In this document: in pieces, positions 50,212-58,519 of the stretch
How the letters are laid out: every line of letters starts with the position of its first letter
How positions within the stretch are numbered: position 1 is the first letter of the stretch
Assembly: GCA_944385925.1 (NCBI GenBank)
Contig: CALWZE010000054.1
Location: 1 to 58,519, forward strand
DNA length: 58,519 nucleotides
Reading direction: 5' to 3'
Source of the DNA: an uncultured Clostridia bacterium
Lineage (GTDB): Bacteria; Bacillota; Clostridia; Oscillospirales; Ruminococcaceae
Position numbers and translations under genes: made by a program
The notes under the pieces: model-generated
The model's database searches: none
The model's input: the letters and a program-made list of their open reading frames with translations, nothing else
Told to the model about the DNA's origin: nothing

Positions 50212-51467
50212 AATTCAAAAACGAAAAATCGCTTTTTGACAACCGCGCGTTTAAAATCGTCTTTTCGATTGCCGCGGCGATCGCCTGCTGGATGGTCGTT
50301 GCCTTTACCATCAGCAATACCATCACCGATACCATTCGGGATGTGCCGGTGACCATCAATACGGCAAGCACCTCTTATCAAAGCCTTGGGCTGGATATTA
50401 TGGATGATATCACCAATCTGACGGTGGACGTCAAGGTGGAGGGCGCGCGCGCCGTGATCGGCCGACTGGATAAAAACAGCGTGCGGGTTACCCCGAGCTT
50501 CACGAATGTGAAAGAAGCGGGAACCTACGACCTGCAGCTTACGGTGACCAAAACAAACCAGCTGGATGATTTCAACATCATCGCGGTGGAGCCGGCCAAG
50601 ATAACGCTGCGGTTTGACAACGCGGTCAGCCGGAAGGTGCCTGTAACTGCGAATGTGATCGGGCTGGAGACTTCGGAGGACTATATTGTCGATACCCCGA
50701 TCATCAATCCGTCTGAGATCACCATCACCGGTCCGGAACAGGACGTCGACGCCGTAGCCAAGGCGGTGGTCAACGTTGAGGTGAACAGCGTGGTGGACGA
50801 GACCATCCGTCAAACCTGCGAGGTCGTGCTTCTGGACGCGGAGGGAGAGCCGATCATAAGCGACACGCTGCGTCTGGACAACGAGACGGTGGATGTCGCC
50901 GTCCCGGTTTACAAACGGGGCGTATTGCCGCTGGACATCGAGTTCACCAATGTCCCGGAAGGCTTTGATATCAGTTCGCTGCACTATTCGCTGAGCAAGA
51001 CCGAGCTGAATGTCGCCGCCAGCACGAGTGTTATTGATAATCTGAAAACAAAAATTATCGGATATGTAGACCTTGCCACCTTTGAAATTGGGGAGAGCTA
51101 TCTGTTTGATATAGAGCTTCCGTCCGGCATGGTCAATCTGGACAATGTAAAGCAGGTCACGGTCACCTTCCCGCAGGAGGGACTGGCCAGCAAACAGATC
51201 AACGTGACCGATATCCGGGTGCAGAACGCACCGGCAAATATGAATGTCTCGGTGCATACCGAGCGGATCAGCGGCGTCACGGTCATCGGCCCGCAGGAGG
51301 ACATTGACGCTCTGCTTGCCGGCTCGGTGGTCGCGATCGTCGATATGGACGAACAGATCGCCGAGTCGGGCAGCTACAACGTGCCGGTCAAATTTATGAT
51401 AACGTCCAACAGCACGACCTTTGTTTCGGGGACCTATACAGTGCTGATCGACGTGGAGCCGGCCTGA
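50208..51467 (+). CDS. cdaR: CdaA regulatory protein, YbbR-repeat
   Basis: 419 residues: a single N-terminal membrane helix (KIVFSIAAAIACWMVVAFTI) and four YbbR-type beta-rich repeats facing outward (repeated VTANVIG, ITITGPEQDVDAV and VTVIGPQEDIDAL patterns). CdaR binds and modulates CdaA. Translationally coupled to cdaA, and its stop shares a base with the start of the next gene. Confidence 0.92.
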   Translation: MKFKNEKSLFDNRAFKIVFSIAAAIACWMVVAFTISNTITDTIRDVPVTINTASTSYQSLGLDIMDDITNLTVDVKVEGARAVIGRLDKNSVRVTPSFTNVKEAGTYDLQLTVTKTNQLDDFNIIAVEPAKITLRFDNAVSRKVPVTANVIGLETSEDYIVDTPIINPSEITITGPEQDVDAVAKAVVNVEVNSVVDETIRQTCEVVLLDAEGEPIISDTLRLDNETVDVAVPVYKRGVLPLDIEFTNVPEGFDISSLHYSLSKTELNVAASTSVIDNLKTKIIGYVDLATFEIGESYLFDIELPSGMVNLDNVKQVTVTFPQEGLASKQINVTDIRVQNAPANMNVSVHTERISGVTVIGPQEDIDALLAGSVVAIVDMDEQIAESGSYNVPVKFMITSNSTTFVSGTYTVLIDVEPA

Positions 51468-53050
51468 TGCTGGCGGTATCGGGAATTCGGCTGGCGCTGG
51501 AAGAACCGGACGAGCTTGCGGCCGAGCGGGCGGTCAAAAAACTGGGAATTTCTCCGCAGCTGGTCAAAAGCGCGCGGCTGCGCCGGATTTCCTATGATGC
51601 AAGACACGGAACGGTTCATAAGGTATGCTCGGCGCTGGTCGAACTGGAGAATGAATCGCTGGAACGCGAACTGAGCGAGCGCTGCGCGGACGCGTCGCTT
51701 TATGAGAAAAAAACGCTGACCCTTTCGCCGGGAAAAAGCCAACTTGCGGCGCGCCCGGTCGTTATCGGATTTGGACCGGCCGGGATGTTTGCCGCCTGTT
51801 TGTTGAGCGAATACGGTTACCGCCCGCTGGTTCTGGAGCGCGGCGGCCCGATAGAGCGGCGTGTGGACGCGGTCGAAGGCTTTTTTGCGGGCGGTTCCTT
51901 CGATACCGAATGCAACGTACAGTTCGGCGAAGGCGGCGCCGGCGCATTTTCGGACGGTAAGCTGACTACGCGGATTAACGATCCGCTTTGCGATTATGTC
52001 CTGGAAAGCTTTGTGCGCTTCGGCGCGCCGGAGGATATACTGTACAAGGCAAAGCCGCACATCGGCACCGATCGCCTGCGCGGCGTCGTGCGCGCGATGC
52101 GGGAGCATATCCTGCGCTTCGGCGGCGAGATCCGCTTTGGCGCGTGGGTGGATGACCTCGTGCTGCGGGAGCAAAAGCTCTGTGCGGTGTGCTGCGGCGG
52201 GGAGGAGATCCCGGCCGGCGCGGCGGTGCTCTGCTGCGGCCACAGCGCGCGGGATACCTTTGAGATGCTGCGCAGGCGTGGGCTGACCTTGAGCCCGAAA
52301 CCTTTTTCGGTCGGTGTGCGAATCGAGCATCTGCAAAGCGATATAGACCGCGCGGTGTTCGGGAAATTTGCCGAAAGTCCGCTGGTGCCGCGCGGAGAAT
52401 ACGCCCTTTCCGCAAAGGCGGGCGGACGAGGCGTCTACACCTTCTGCATGTGTCCGGGCGGAACCGTGGTTGCCGCTGCGAGCGAATCGGGCGGGGTCGT
52501 GGTAAACGGAATGAGCGAATATGCCCGCGCGGGGAAAAACGCAAACAGCGCCGTTGTGGTTTCGGTTGGGCCGGAAGACTTCGGCGGCGATCCCTTTGCG
52601 GCCATCGCCTTTCAGCGCAGGCTGGAAAAGGCCGCCTATGAAATGGGCGGCGGCGGTTTCTGCGCGCCGGCGCAGGATCTGCAGAGCTTTTTGAATGGCA
52701 AAGCCGGGCTGCGGATCACGCGGGTTGAACCGAGCTATCCACGCGGCGTCCGGCCGGGCGCGCTGAAAGAGCTGTTCGGAGAAACGCTCAGCGGCGCGCT
52801 TGCACAGGGAATTCGGGGCATGGGCCGGCGTCTTTACGGCTTTGACGGCGGCGGTGCGCTGCTGACCGGTGTGGAGACGCGGACTTCTTCGCCCGTGCGG
52901 ATCGAGCGCGGTGAAGACCGGACGGCGCCGGGGGCTGCCGGACTTTATCCCTGCGGCGAGGGCGCAGGCTACGCGGGCGGGATCATGAGCGCTGCCGTTG
53001 ACGGCTTGAAAACCGCGGCGGAGATTATCGGGACCTACAGCCCCCTTTAA
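51467..53050 (+). CDS. FAD-dependent dehydrogenase (COG2509 type)
   Basis: 527 residues. An N-terminal RNA-binding-like small domain (about 1-95) precedes the FAD fold with IGFGPAGMFAACLL, GGPIERRVDAVE, the family motif NVQFGEGGAGAFSDGKLTTR and a C-terminal GEGAGYAGGIMSAAVDGL. Members are cytosolic flavoproteins of unknown substrate that are widespread in Firmicutes. In Bacillus and relatives cdaA-cdaR is followed by glmM; here this gene takes that place and its start overlaps the cdaR stop. Confidence 0.88.
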   Translation: MLAVSGIRLALEEPDELAAERAVKKLGISPQLVKSARLRRISYDARHGTVHKVCSALVELENESLERELSERCADASLYEKKTLTLSPGKSQLAARPVVIGFGPAGMFAACLLSEYGYRPLVLERGGPIERRVDAVEGFFAGGSFDTECNVQFGEGGAGAFSDGKLTTRINDPLCDYVLESFVRFGAPEDILYKAKPHIGTDRLRGVVRAMREHILRFGGEIRFGAWVDDLVLREQKLCAVCCGGEEIPAGAAVLCCGHSARDTFEMLRRRGLTLSPKPFSVGVRIEHLQSDIDRAVFGKFAESPLVPRGEYALSAKAGGRGVYTFCMCPGGTVVAAASESGGVVVNGMSEYARAGKNANSAVVVSVGPEDFGGDPFAAIAFQRRLEKAAYEMGGGGFCAPAQDLQSFLNGKAGLRITRVEPSYPRGVRPGALKELFGETLSGALAQGIRGMGRRLYGFDGGGALLTGVETRTSSPVRIERGEDRTAPGAAGLYPCGEGAGYAGGIMSAAVDGLKTAAEIIGTYSPL

Positions 53051-53604
53051 ACAGGGAAGGCGCAGCCGGGATGCAGCAAAAGCGTTTCAGCTGTGGGAAA
53101 AATGCCAGACAGTGATTTCCTTTGAGCGCGGCGCCGACGGCCGGAAAAGAGCATGCGGCCGGGCTTGCCGGTAAGCAGAGCCGATATGCAAGGGCGCGGT
53201 AAGGAAAACGACAGATTTCCGCCTTTCGTGACAGAATGCGGCCATACGCGGGCTGCAAAACCGATCGGAAGAGATCTGATTGTATGGAAATAAATCCGAA
53301 AGCGGCGGACTTAAACCGGACAAGGTTTTTTGAACCGACGCAAAATTGTGCATAACTGCGCGAAAAAACGCAGTATCAGTACCTTCTGATAAAATAGTTT
53401 TAAAATGCGGCAAAGACGCAGATTTTCGCCGGTTTTGCGGGAAAGGATAAAAGAAAGCGGACGAATGGGTTTTCGGAGCTGCCTGCGGGACCGGAGAAGC
53501 GCTTGAAATGCGGTTTTTGTTTTGGGATGTGCTTTGTGGAAGGTTGCCCGGAGCCATATTTGGCGCGGTATCCCTATAATTAGTCGAAGGAGAAAAGGAA
53601 CAGC
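53051..53604. other. Gene-free stretch upstream of recJ
   Basis: About 550 bases with no supported frame. A reverse-strand frame of 156 codons (53557-53087) has no ribosome-binding site or family. CCTATAAT near 53572-53579 is a reasonable -10 for recJ, with no clear -35. Confidence 0.5.
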
Positions 53605-55632
53605 ATGCCAGCCTTTAAACGATGGAGGGTAAAAAACGCGGAATCATCCGCCATATCTGCTCTGTGCGATTCGCTGGGCGTTTCCTCGCTTGCGGCGCGG
53701 GCGCTTGCGGCGCGCGGCTATGCTGATCCTGCACTTGCACGCGGCTTTTTGCAGCCGGACATCATGATCGAGCCGCCCGCGCATCTTGCGGATATCGACA
53801 AAGCGGCCGAGCGGATCAACGCGGCGATTGAGGACGGAGAGCGCATTGCGGTTTTCGGCGATTATGACGTGGACGGAATTACCTCGACCACGCTGCTGTG
53901 CCAGTATCTGCAAAGCCGCGGGGCGGTCATCGCCTGTTCACTGCCCACGAGAGACTCCACCGGCTACGGGCTTTCCAGAGCGGCGGTGGATAATCTCGCG
54001 AAATTCGGTGCTTCGCTGATCGTGACGGTGGATAACGGGATTTCGGCACACGACGAGATCGCTTATGCAAACGAAAAGGGAATGCAGGTAATCGTCTGCG
54101 ATCACCATCTGCCCGGAGAAACGCTGCCGCCCGCTTATGCGGTGGTCGATCCGCTGCGTGCGGACGACGCAAGCGCATTTAAGGAAATGGCCGGCGTCGG
54201 CGTCGCCTATAAGTTGATCTGCGCGGTGGAGGGGTGCACGCCGGAAGAACTGCTGGATGAGTATGGCTGGCTGGTCGCGGTCGGCACGATCGCGGACATC
54301 ATGCCGCTGGTTGGGGAAAACCGGCTGATTGTTCGGGAAGGATTGGAACAGCTGCCCTATTGTGAAAATCCCGGACTGCACGCACTGTGCGAATGTGCTG
54401 GCGCCGATTTGGAGAACATGGATGCCCAGACAGTGGCTTTTACCATATCGCCGCGGCTCAACGCAGCGGGCAGGATGGGAAATGCGGAGCTGGCTTTGCA
54501 GCTGCTGCTGAGCGACGATCCGCAGGAAGCGCAGGCGCTTGCGGCTCGGCTGGAACGAACTAACAAGGAAAGACAGACAACTGAGCAGGCGGTCGCAAAG
54601 CAGATCGCGGCGCGGATCGATTCCGATCCCGAGATGCTCAAGCGCCCGATCCTCATTGTGGCCGGAGAGGAGCTGCATTCCGGCGTGATCGGAATTGCCT
54701 GTTCCCGCCTTGTCGAGAGATACGGAAAGCCGGTCATTATTATCTCTTGTGAAGCGGGATGCGCCAAGGGCAGCGGCCGCTCGGTAAGGGGATTTTCCCT
54801 TTATGACGCAATCAGTTCCTGCGCCGATATTTTGCAGAAATACGGCGGACACGAACTGGCGGCGGGATTTACAATGGATCCCGGCAAGGTGGAGGAATTC
54901 AAAAAGCGCATTTTTGAATACTGTAAAATACATACCGTCTCGGCCAGGTGTCTGGAGCTTAAAGTGGACGGCTGCATCTCCCTTGCCGAAATCAGCGAAA
55001 AGGCGGTGCGGGAGCTTTCGCTGCTTGCGCCGTTCGGGCGGGCGAATGACGAGCCGGTTTTTGCGGTACGGGACGCCGAACTGGTCTCGGTTGCGCCGCT
55101 GGGCGAACGGCACAGCCGCCTGACTCTGCGGCAGGCGGACAGAACGATCGTCGGCGCGCTGTTTTCGGTCCGTCCGCAGGCGCTGGCGTTCGGTCCCGGG
55201 GACCGGGTGGACGCGGCCTTTACCCTCTCGATTTTCAATGCGTCCAGCCGCCCGTGCGTGTCGGTGAAATTTCGGGACATAGAGCCCGCCGGACTGCGGG
55301 ACGAGGTTTTCGACTCGCTGGACGCGTATCAGCGTTTTGCGGCAGGCGGCCGGGCGGACGGGGAAATCCGCGCGCTGCTTTTGCCAACGCGTGAAGAGGT
55401 TGCCTGTGTTTACCGCAGGCTGCGCGCCGCGGCGTTTGACCGCGCCGATATTGTGCGCTGCTGTGTTGAGTTCGGCGGATTGACGCCGGGCAAGATACAG
55501 ACGATTTTTGATATTCTGTTAGAGCTTGGACATATCGAGTGCGCGGAAAGATCGGTTTTGCGCGCTGCCAAAAATCCCGAGAAAAAAGAACTCGGCGGTT
55601 CGGCCGTATTGAAACGGCTGAATGAGGAGTGA
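53605..55632 (+). CDS. recJ: Single-strand-specific exonuclease RecJ
   Basis: 675 residues. The DHH nuclease motifs DYDVDG (86-91) and CDHHLPGE (165-172) bind Mn2+/Mg2+; GRSVRGFSLYDA lies in the DHHA1 domain, followed by the OB fold and a C-terminal tail. It degrades single-stranded DNA 5'-3' in recombination and repair. It is somewhat shorter than the Bacillus subtilis protein at the C-terminus. GAAGGAG lies upstream. The order recJ-rel-dtd-MBL is typical of Clostridia. Confidence 0.94.
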   Translation: MPAFKRWRVKNAESSAISALCDSLGVSSLAARALAARGYADPALARGFLQPDIMIEPPAHLADIDKAAERINAAIEDGERIAVFGDYDVDGITSTTLLCQYLQSRGAVIACSLPTRDSTGYGLSRAAVDNLAKFGASLIVTVDNGISAHDEIAYANEKGMQVIVCDHHLPGETLPPAYAVVDPLRADDASAFKEMAGVGVAYKLICAVEGCTPEELLDEYGWLVAVGTIADIMPLVGENRLIVREGLEQLPYCENPGLHALCECAGADLENMDAQTVAFTISPRLNAAGRMGNAELALQLLLSDDPQEAQALAARLERTNKERQTTEQAVAKQIAARIDSDPEMLKRPILIVAGEELHSGVIGIACSRLVERYGKPVIIISCEAGCAKGSGRSVRGFSLYDAISSCADILQKYGGHELAAGFTMDPGKVEEFKKRIFEYCKIHTVSARCLELKVDGCISLAEISEKAVRELSLLAPFGRANDEPVFAVRDAELVSVAPLGERHSRLTLRQADRTIVGALFSVRPQALAFGPGDRVDAAFTLSIFNASSRPCVSVKFRDIEPAGLRDEVFDSLDAYQRFAAGGRADGEIRALLLPTREEVACVYRRLRAAAFDRADIVRCCVEFGGLTPGKIQTIFDILLELGHIECAERSVLRAAKNPEKKELGGSAVLKRLNEE

Positions 55633-55637
55633 GATGC

Positions 55638-57812
55638 ATGACGAATCCCATGACGTTTGAAACATTAAAAGAGCAGATAGCCGCTTCCGGACGGCAATAT
55701 AATATGGAGATGATCGAGCGGGCGTATGCGCTCGCCGAACAGAGCCATGCCGGCCAGCGCCGCCGTTCCGGCGAGCCTTATATCACCCACCCGGTTTATG
55801 TGGCAAGCCTGCTGGTTGAGATGGGGCTGGATACCGAAAGCCTCTGCGCCGCGCTGCTGCACGATGTGGTGGAGGATACCGGCGTGCCGCTTTCCGAAAT
55901 CAAGAGCAAATTCGGCGAGGAGATCGCGCTGCTGGTTGACGGGGTGACCAAACTCGGCCAGATTCCCTTTTCTTCGGTTGAAGAGCAGCAGGCAGAGAAC
56001 ATTCGAAAGATGCTGCTTGCAATGTCCCGGGATGTTCGGGTCATCATTATCAAGCTCTGCGACCGGCTGCACAACATGCGGACGCTGGAAGCGATGCCGG
56101 AACAGAAGCAGCGGGCAAAATCTCTGGAGACCATGGAGGTTTATGCGCCGATCGCCCACCGGTTGGGAATGAGCGCGGTCAAGGAGGAGCTGGAAGACCT
56201 GGCGCTCAAGTACCTCGACCCGATCGGTTATCGGGAAATCGAGGAGCTTCTCGCGCATGGCGGCGGCGACGCCTTTATCGAGCGGATTTCGGGTGATATC
56301 CGGCAGCGGCTGGAGCAGAACGGCATTCATGACTGTGAGCTGGAAAGCCGGGTGAAATCCAAATACAGCATTTACCGCAAGCTGTATATGCAGAACAAGT
56401 CCATTGAAGAGATTTATGATATTTACGCGGTCCGGGTGATTCTGCATACCGTGACCGAATGCTACAACGCGCTGGGAATCATCCACGACATGTACCGGCC
56501 GATTCCCAACCGCTTTAAGGATTACATCTCCACCCCGAAACCGAATATGTACCAGTCTTTGCACACGACGGTTATCGGCAAGGATGCGATTCCTTTCGAA
56601 ATTCAGATCCGCACCTTCGACATGCACTACACCGCGGAATACGGCGTCGCCGCGCACTGGAAATACAAGTCCGGGATCAGCGGAAAGGATAAGCTGGAAG
56701 AGCGGCTTGCCTGGGTGCGGCAGCTTTTGGAGAGCCAGAAGGAGTCGGAGGACGCGGTCGATATCCTGCGCAATATCAAGAGCGACCTGCTGCCCGAAGA
56801 GGTATACGTCTTTACCCCGAAAGGGGACGTCATCAACCTTCCGGCGGGCGCGACGGTCATTGACTTTGCCTATGCGATTCACTCGGCGGTCGGCAACCGG
56901 ATGACCGGGGCGAAGGTAAATGGCCGGATCGTGCCGCTGAGCTATCCGGTAAAAACCGGCGAGATCGTCGAGGTGCTCACCGGCGCGAAGGACAAAGGAC
57001 CGAGCAGGGACTGGCTCGGAATCGTCAAAACCGGCGAGGCAAAGAGCAAGATCCGTTCCTGGTTCAAGCGGGAACGCAAGGAGGAAAATATCGCCGAGGG
57101 CAAGCAGGCGTTTGACCGGGAGCTGCGGCGATATATGATCGCGGTGCCTCCGGATAAGTATGATTCTTTCTGTGAAGATCTTGCCAAAAGGCAGAAGCTT
57201 AACAGCGCCGAAGAGATGTTCGCCTCGATCGGATACGGCGGGCTGCTTTTGTCCCGCATCATGCCCAAGGTCAAGGAAGAATACGCAAAGCTTGTGAAGC
57301 AGAGCGATCCGGTCGAAGTGTTCGACGTGCCGAAAGCGCCGCAGAAGACAAAAGCGGTCGAGGGGGTCATCGTCGAGGGTCTGGACAACTGCCTGGTCAA
57401 ATTCGCGCGCTGCTGCAATCCGCTTCCGGGAGACGACATCGTTGGCTTTATCACCCGCGGACACGGCGTATCCATCCATAAGAGGGACTGCGTCAACGTC
57501 ACCGCGGCACAGGTCCTGGACGAGAACTCGCTGCGCTGGGTCAAGGTGGAGTGGGCGGACAATGTCAAGGAGGATTTCAAATCTACCCTGGAAATCGTCT
57601 GCAACGACCGGCAGGGCCTGATCGCGGACGTCAGCACACAGCTTGCGAGCATGCACATCACGATTTTTGCGTTCGGCACCAAGGTTACGCAGGACGGACG
57701 CGCGATCATCACGGCGACCATCAGTATCAACAGCATAGAACATCTCAATTCGGTCATTGCGCGGCTCAAGAAGATCCGGGATGTGATCTCGGTCGAACGC
57801 GCCGCACAGTGA
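55638..57812 (+). CDS. relA/spoT: Bifunctional (p)ppGpp synthetase/hydrolase
   Basis: 724 residues: HD hydrolase (HPVYVASLL and LLHDVVEDTG), synthetase (SKYSIYRKLYMQN, YISTPKPNMYQSLHTTV), TGS (VYVFTPKGDVINLPAGATVIDFAYAIHS), zinc-finger-like CCNPLPGDDIVGF and C-terminal ACT domain. It makes and degrades the starvation alarmone. ATG 55638 lies eight bases after GAGGAGTG and five after recJ; a GTG at 55629 is less suited. Confidence 0.94.
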   Translation: MTNPMTFETLKEQIAASGRQYNMEMIERAYALAEQSHAGQRRRSGEPYITHPVYVASLLVEMGLDTESLCAALLHDVVEDTGVPLSEIKSKFGEEIALLVDGVTKLGQIPFSSVEEQQAENIRKMLLAMSRDVRVIIIKLCDRLHNMRTLEAMPEQKQRAKSLETMEVYAPIAHRLGMSAVKEELEDLALKYLDPIGYREIEELLAHGGGDAFIERISGDIRQRLEQNGIHDCELESRVKSKYSIYRKLYMQNKSIEEIYDIYAVRVILHTVTECYNALGIIHDMYRPIPNRFKDYISTPKPNMYQSLHTTVIGKDAIPFEIQIRTFDMHYTAEYGVAAHWKYKSGISGKDKLEERLAWVRQLLESQKESEDAVDILRNIKSDLLPEEVYVFTPKGDVINLPAGATVIDFAYAIHSAVGNRMTGAKVNGRIVPLSYPVKTGEIVEVLTGAKDKGPSRDWLGIVKTGEAKSKIRSWFKRERKEENIAEGKQAFDRELRRYMIAVPPDKYDSFCEDLAKRQKLNSAEEMFASIGYGGLLLSRIMPKVKEEYAKLVKQSDPVEVFDVPKAPQKTKAVEGVIVEGLDNCLVKFARCCNPLPGDDIVGFITRGHGVSIHKRDCVNVTAAQVLDENSLRWVKVEWADNVKEDFKSTLEIVCNDRQGLIADVSTQLASMHITIFAFGTKVTQDGRAIITATISINSIEHLNSVIARLKKIRDVISVERAAQ

Positions 57813-57826
57813 GAAAGGACAAGGAT

Positions 57827-58288
57827 ATGAAAGCAGTGGTGCAGCGGGTAAAGCATGCGTCGGTCAGCATAGACGGCACGGTGCGCGGCGAGATCGACGG
57901 CGGGCTGATGGTGCTGTTCGGCGCGGGCGAGGGGGATACCCTGGAAATGATCCCGCGTTTTGCGCAGAAGGTTGCAGGCCTGCGGATTTTCAGCGACGAG
58001 GCAGGCAAGATGAATTTAAGCGCGGCGGATCTCGGTCTGGGCGCGCTCATTGTGCCGAATTTTACCCTGTATGCGAATACGAAAAAGGGATACCGCCCGT
58101 CCTTTGTGGCGGCGGCAGAACCGGAATTTGCAAAGCGCGCCTTTGAACAGTTTGTGCAGGAGATGCGGCGCTATCCCTTTACCCGGTTCGGTACGGGCGA
58201 ATTCGGCGCGGACATGCTCGTCGACCTTCAAAACGACGGGCCGGTTACCATAATACTGGACACTGCGGAATGGGGGAACCAAAAATGA
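57827..58288 (+). CDS. dtd: D-aminoacyl-tRNA deacylase
   Basis: 153 residues. It removes D-amino acids from mis-charged tRNA. The cross-subunit Gly-cis-Pro loop DGPVTIILDT and VPNFTLYANTKKGYRPSF are present; the usual SQ of SQFTLY is PN here, a substitution next to the active site. GAAAGGACAAGG upstream supports the start. Stop overlaps the next start in ATGA. Confidence 0.92.
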   Translation: MKAVVQRVKHASVSIDGTVRGEIDGGLMVLFGAGEGDTLEMIPRFAQKVAGLRIFSDEAGKMNLSAADLGLGALIVPNFTLYANTKKGYRPSFVAAAEPEFAKRAFEQFVQEMRRYPFTRFGTGEFGADMLVDLQNDGPVTIILDTAEWGNQK

Positions 58289-58519
58289 AAATTGACAGAT
58301 TGCCGGTTGGGATGCTGGCGACCAACTGCTATATCGTTTCGGATGACGCGGGCCGTTGCGCCGTGATTGACCCGGGCGACGAGCCGGATCGCATTGTCGA
58401 CTTTCTGGATGACAACGGACTGCGCTGCGAAAAGATACTGCTCACCCACGGTCACTTTGACCATATCGGCGGGCTGGAGAGCCTGAAAAAGGCAACCGGC
58501 GCACTGCTGGTCATGCACG
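58285..58519 (+). CDS. Metallo-beta-lactamase-fold hydrolase, 5' part
   Basis: The first 78 residues run off the window end. ATNCYIV and VIDPGD, then THGHFDHIGG, the metal-binding HxHxDH of glyoxalase-II-like hydrolases. It is coupled to dtd by an ATGA overlap, as in other Clostridia. Confidence 0.9.
   Translation, partial: MKIDRLPVGMLATNCYIVSDDAGRCAVIDPGDEPDRIVDFLDDNGLRCEKILLTHGHFDHIGGLESLKKATGALLVMH

Noticed and set aside
53087..53557. Reverse 156-codon frame upstream of recJ
   Set aside because: No ribosome-binding site or similarity; overlaps the probable recJ promoter.
55665..57743. Reverse-strand 692-codon frame opposite relA/spoT
   Set aside because: Antisense shadow of a fully conserved (p)ppGpp synthetase; no start signal.

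Overview
The window looks like a stretch of chromosome from an endospore-forming anaerobic clostridium, most likely in or near the Oscillospiraceae/Ruminococcaceae. The evidence is the mix of sporulation genes (dpaA-dpaB, spoIVB, spo0A), an oxygen-sensitive class III ribonucleotide reductase (nrdD-nrdG), lysine/peptidoglycan precursor synthesis through DapL, and the clostridial gene orders cmk-plsC-ispH/rpsA and recJ-rel-dtd-MBL. Most coding DNA is G+C-rich at third positions. The exceptions are an AT-richer block at about 26.4-39.9 kb and a small one at 18.2-19.5 kb. No tRNA, rRNA, CRISPR array, transposase or integrase was recognised.

Layout. 0-5 kb: the 3' end of an SPFH/zinc-ribbon gene, a gene-free stretch rich in RNA-like helices, a PatB/MalY-type aminotransferase, and an Lrp-type regulator divergent from a MATE exporter. 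5.2-7.3 kb: an ECF sigma/anti-sigma pair with three small membrane proteins. 7.9-9.0 kb: two membrane proteins. 9.1-12.7 kb: dapF-dapL, divergent from hflX. 12.9-17.8 kb: a membrane protein, nrdD-nrdG behind a consensus promoter carrying NrdR-like boxes, and a 2-hydroxyacid dehydrogenase. 18.2-19.5 kb: DUF1801, a frameshifted DUF1905 gene and DUF2200. 20.2-26.3 kb: dipicolinate synthase, then an HI0933-type flavoprotein, cmk, plsC and an ispH-rpsA fusion.

26.9-39.9 kb is a catabolic island: a VOC protein and a UroD-like methyltransferase-type protein, divergent from a Zn-alcohol dehydrogenase, a Liv-type ABC importer (binding protein, two permeases, two ATPases), an Fe-alcohol dehydrogenase, two Gfo/Idh/MocA oxidoreductases and a TIM-barrel isomerase/epimerase, ending with a ROK repressor. 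The divergent control region has two back-to-back consensus promoters, each with a palindromic TAACTTA-type operator immediately after its -10 box. The likely substrate is a polyol, cyclitol or sugar derivative, but it cannot be named from sequence.

40-58.5 kb: a small anchored protein, a Ca2+-type P-ATPase, a DUF3786 protein, spoIVB, a decayed second spoIVB end carrying a 0A box and promoter for spo0A, spo0A, about 1 kb without a gene, an ispD-ispF fusion followed by cdaA-cdaR and an FAD-dependent protein, then recJ, relA/spoT, dtd and the start of a metallo-beta-lactamase-fold hydrolase.

Recurring themes are tight translational coupling (many ATGA overlaps) and two domain fusions of MEP isoprenoid genes that both keep an internal ribosome-binding site at the domain junction.
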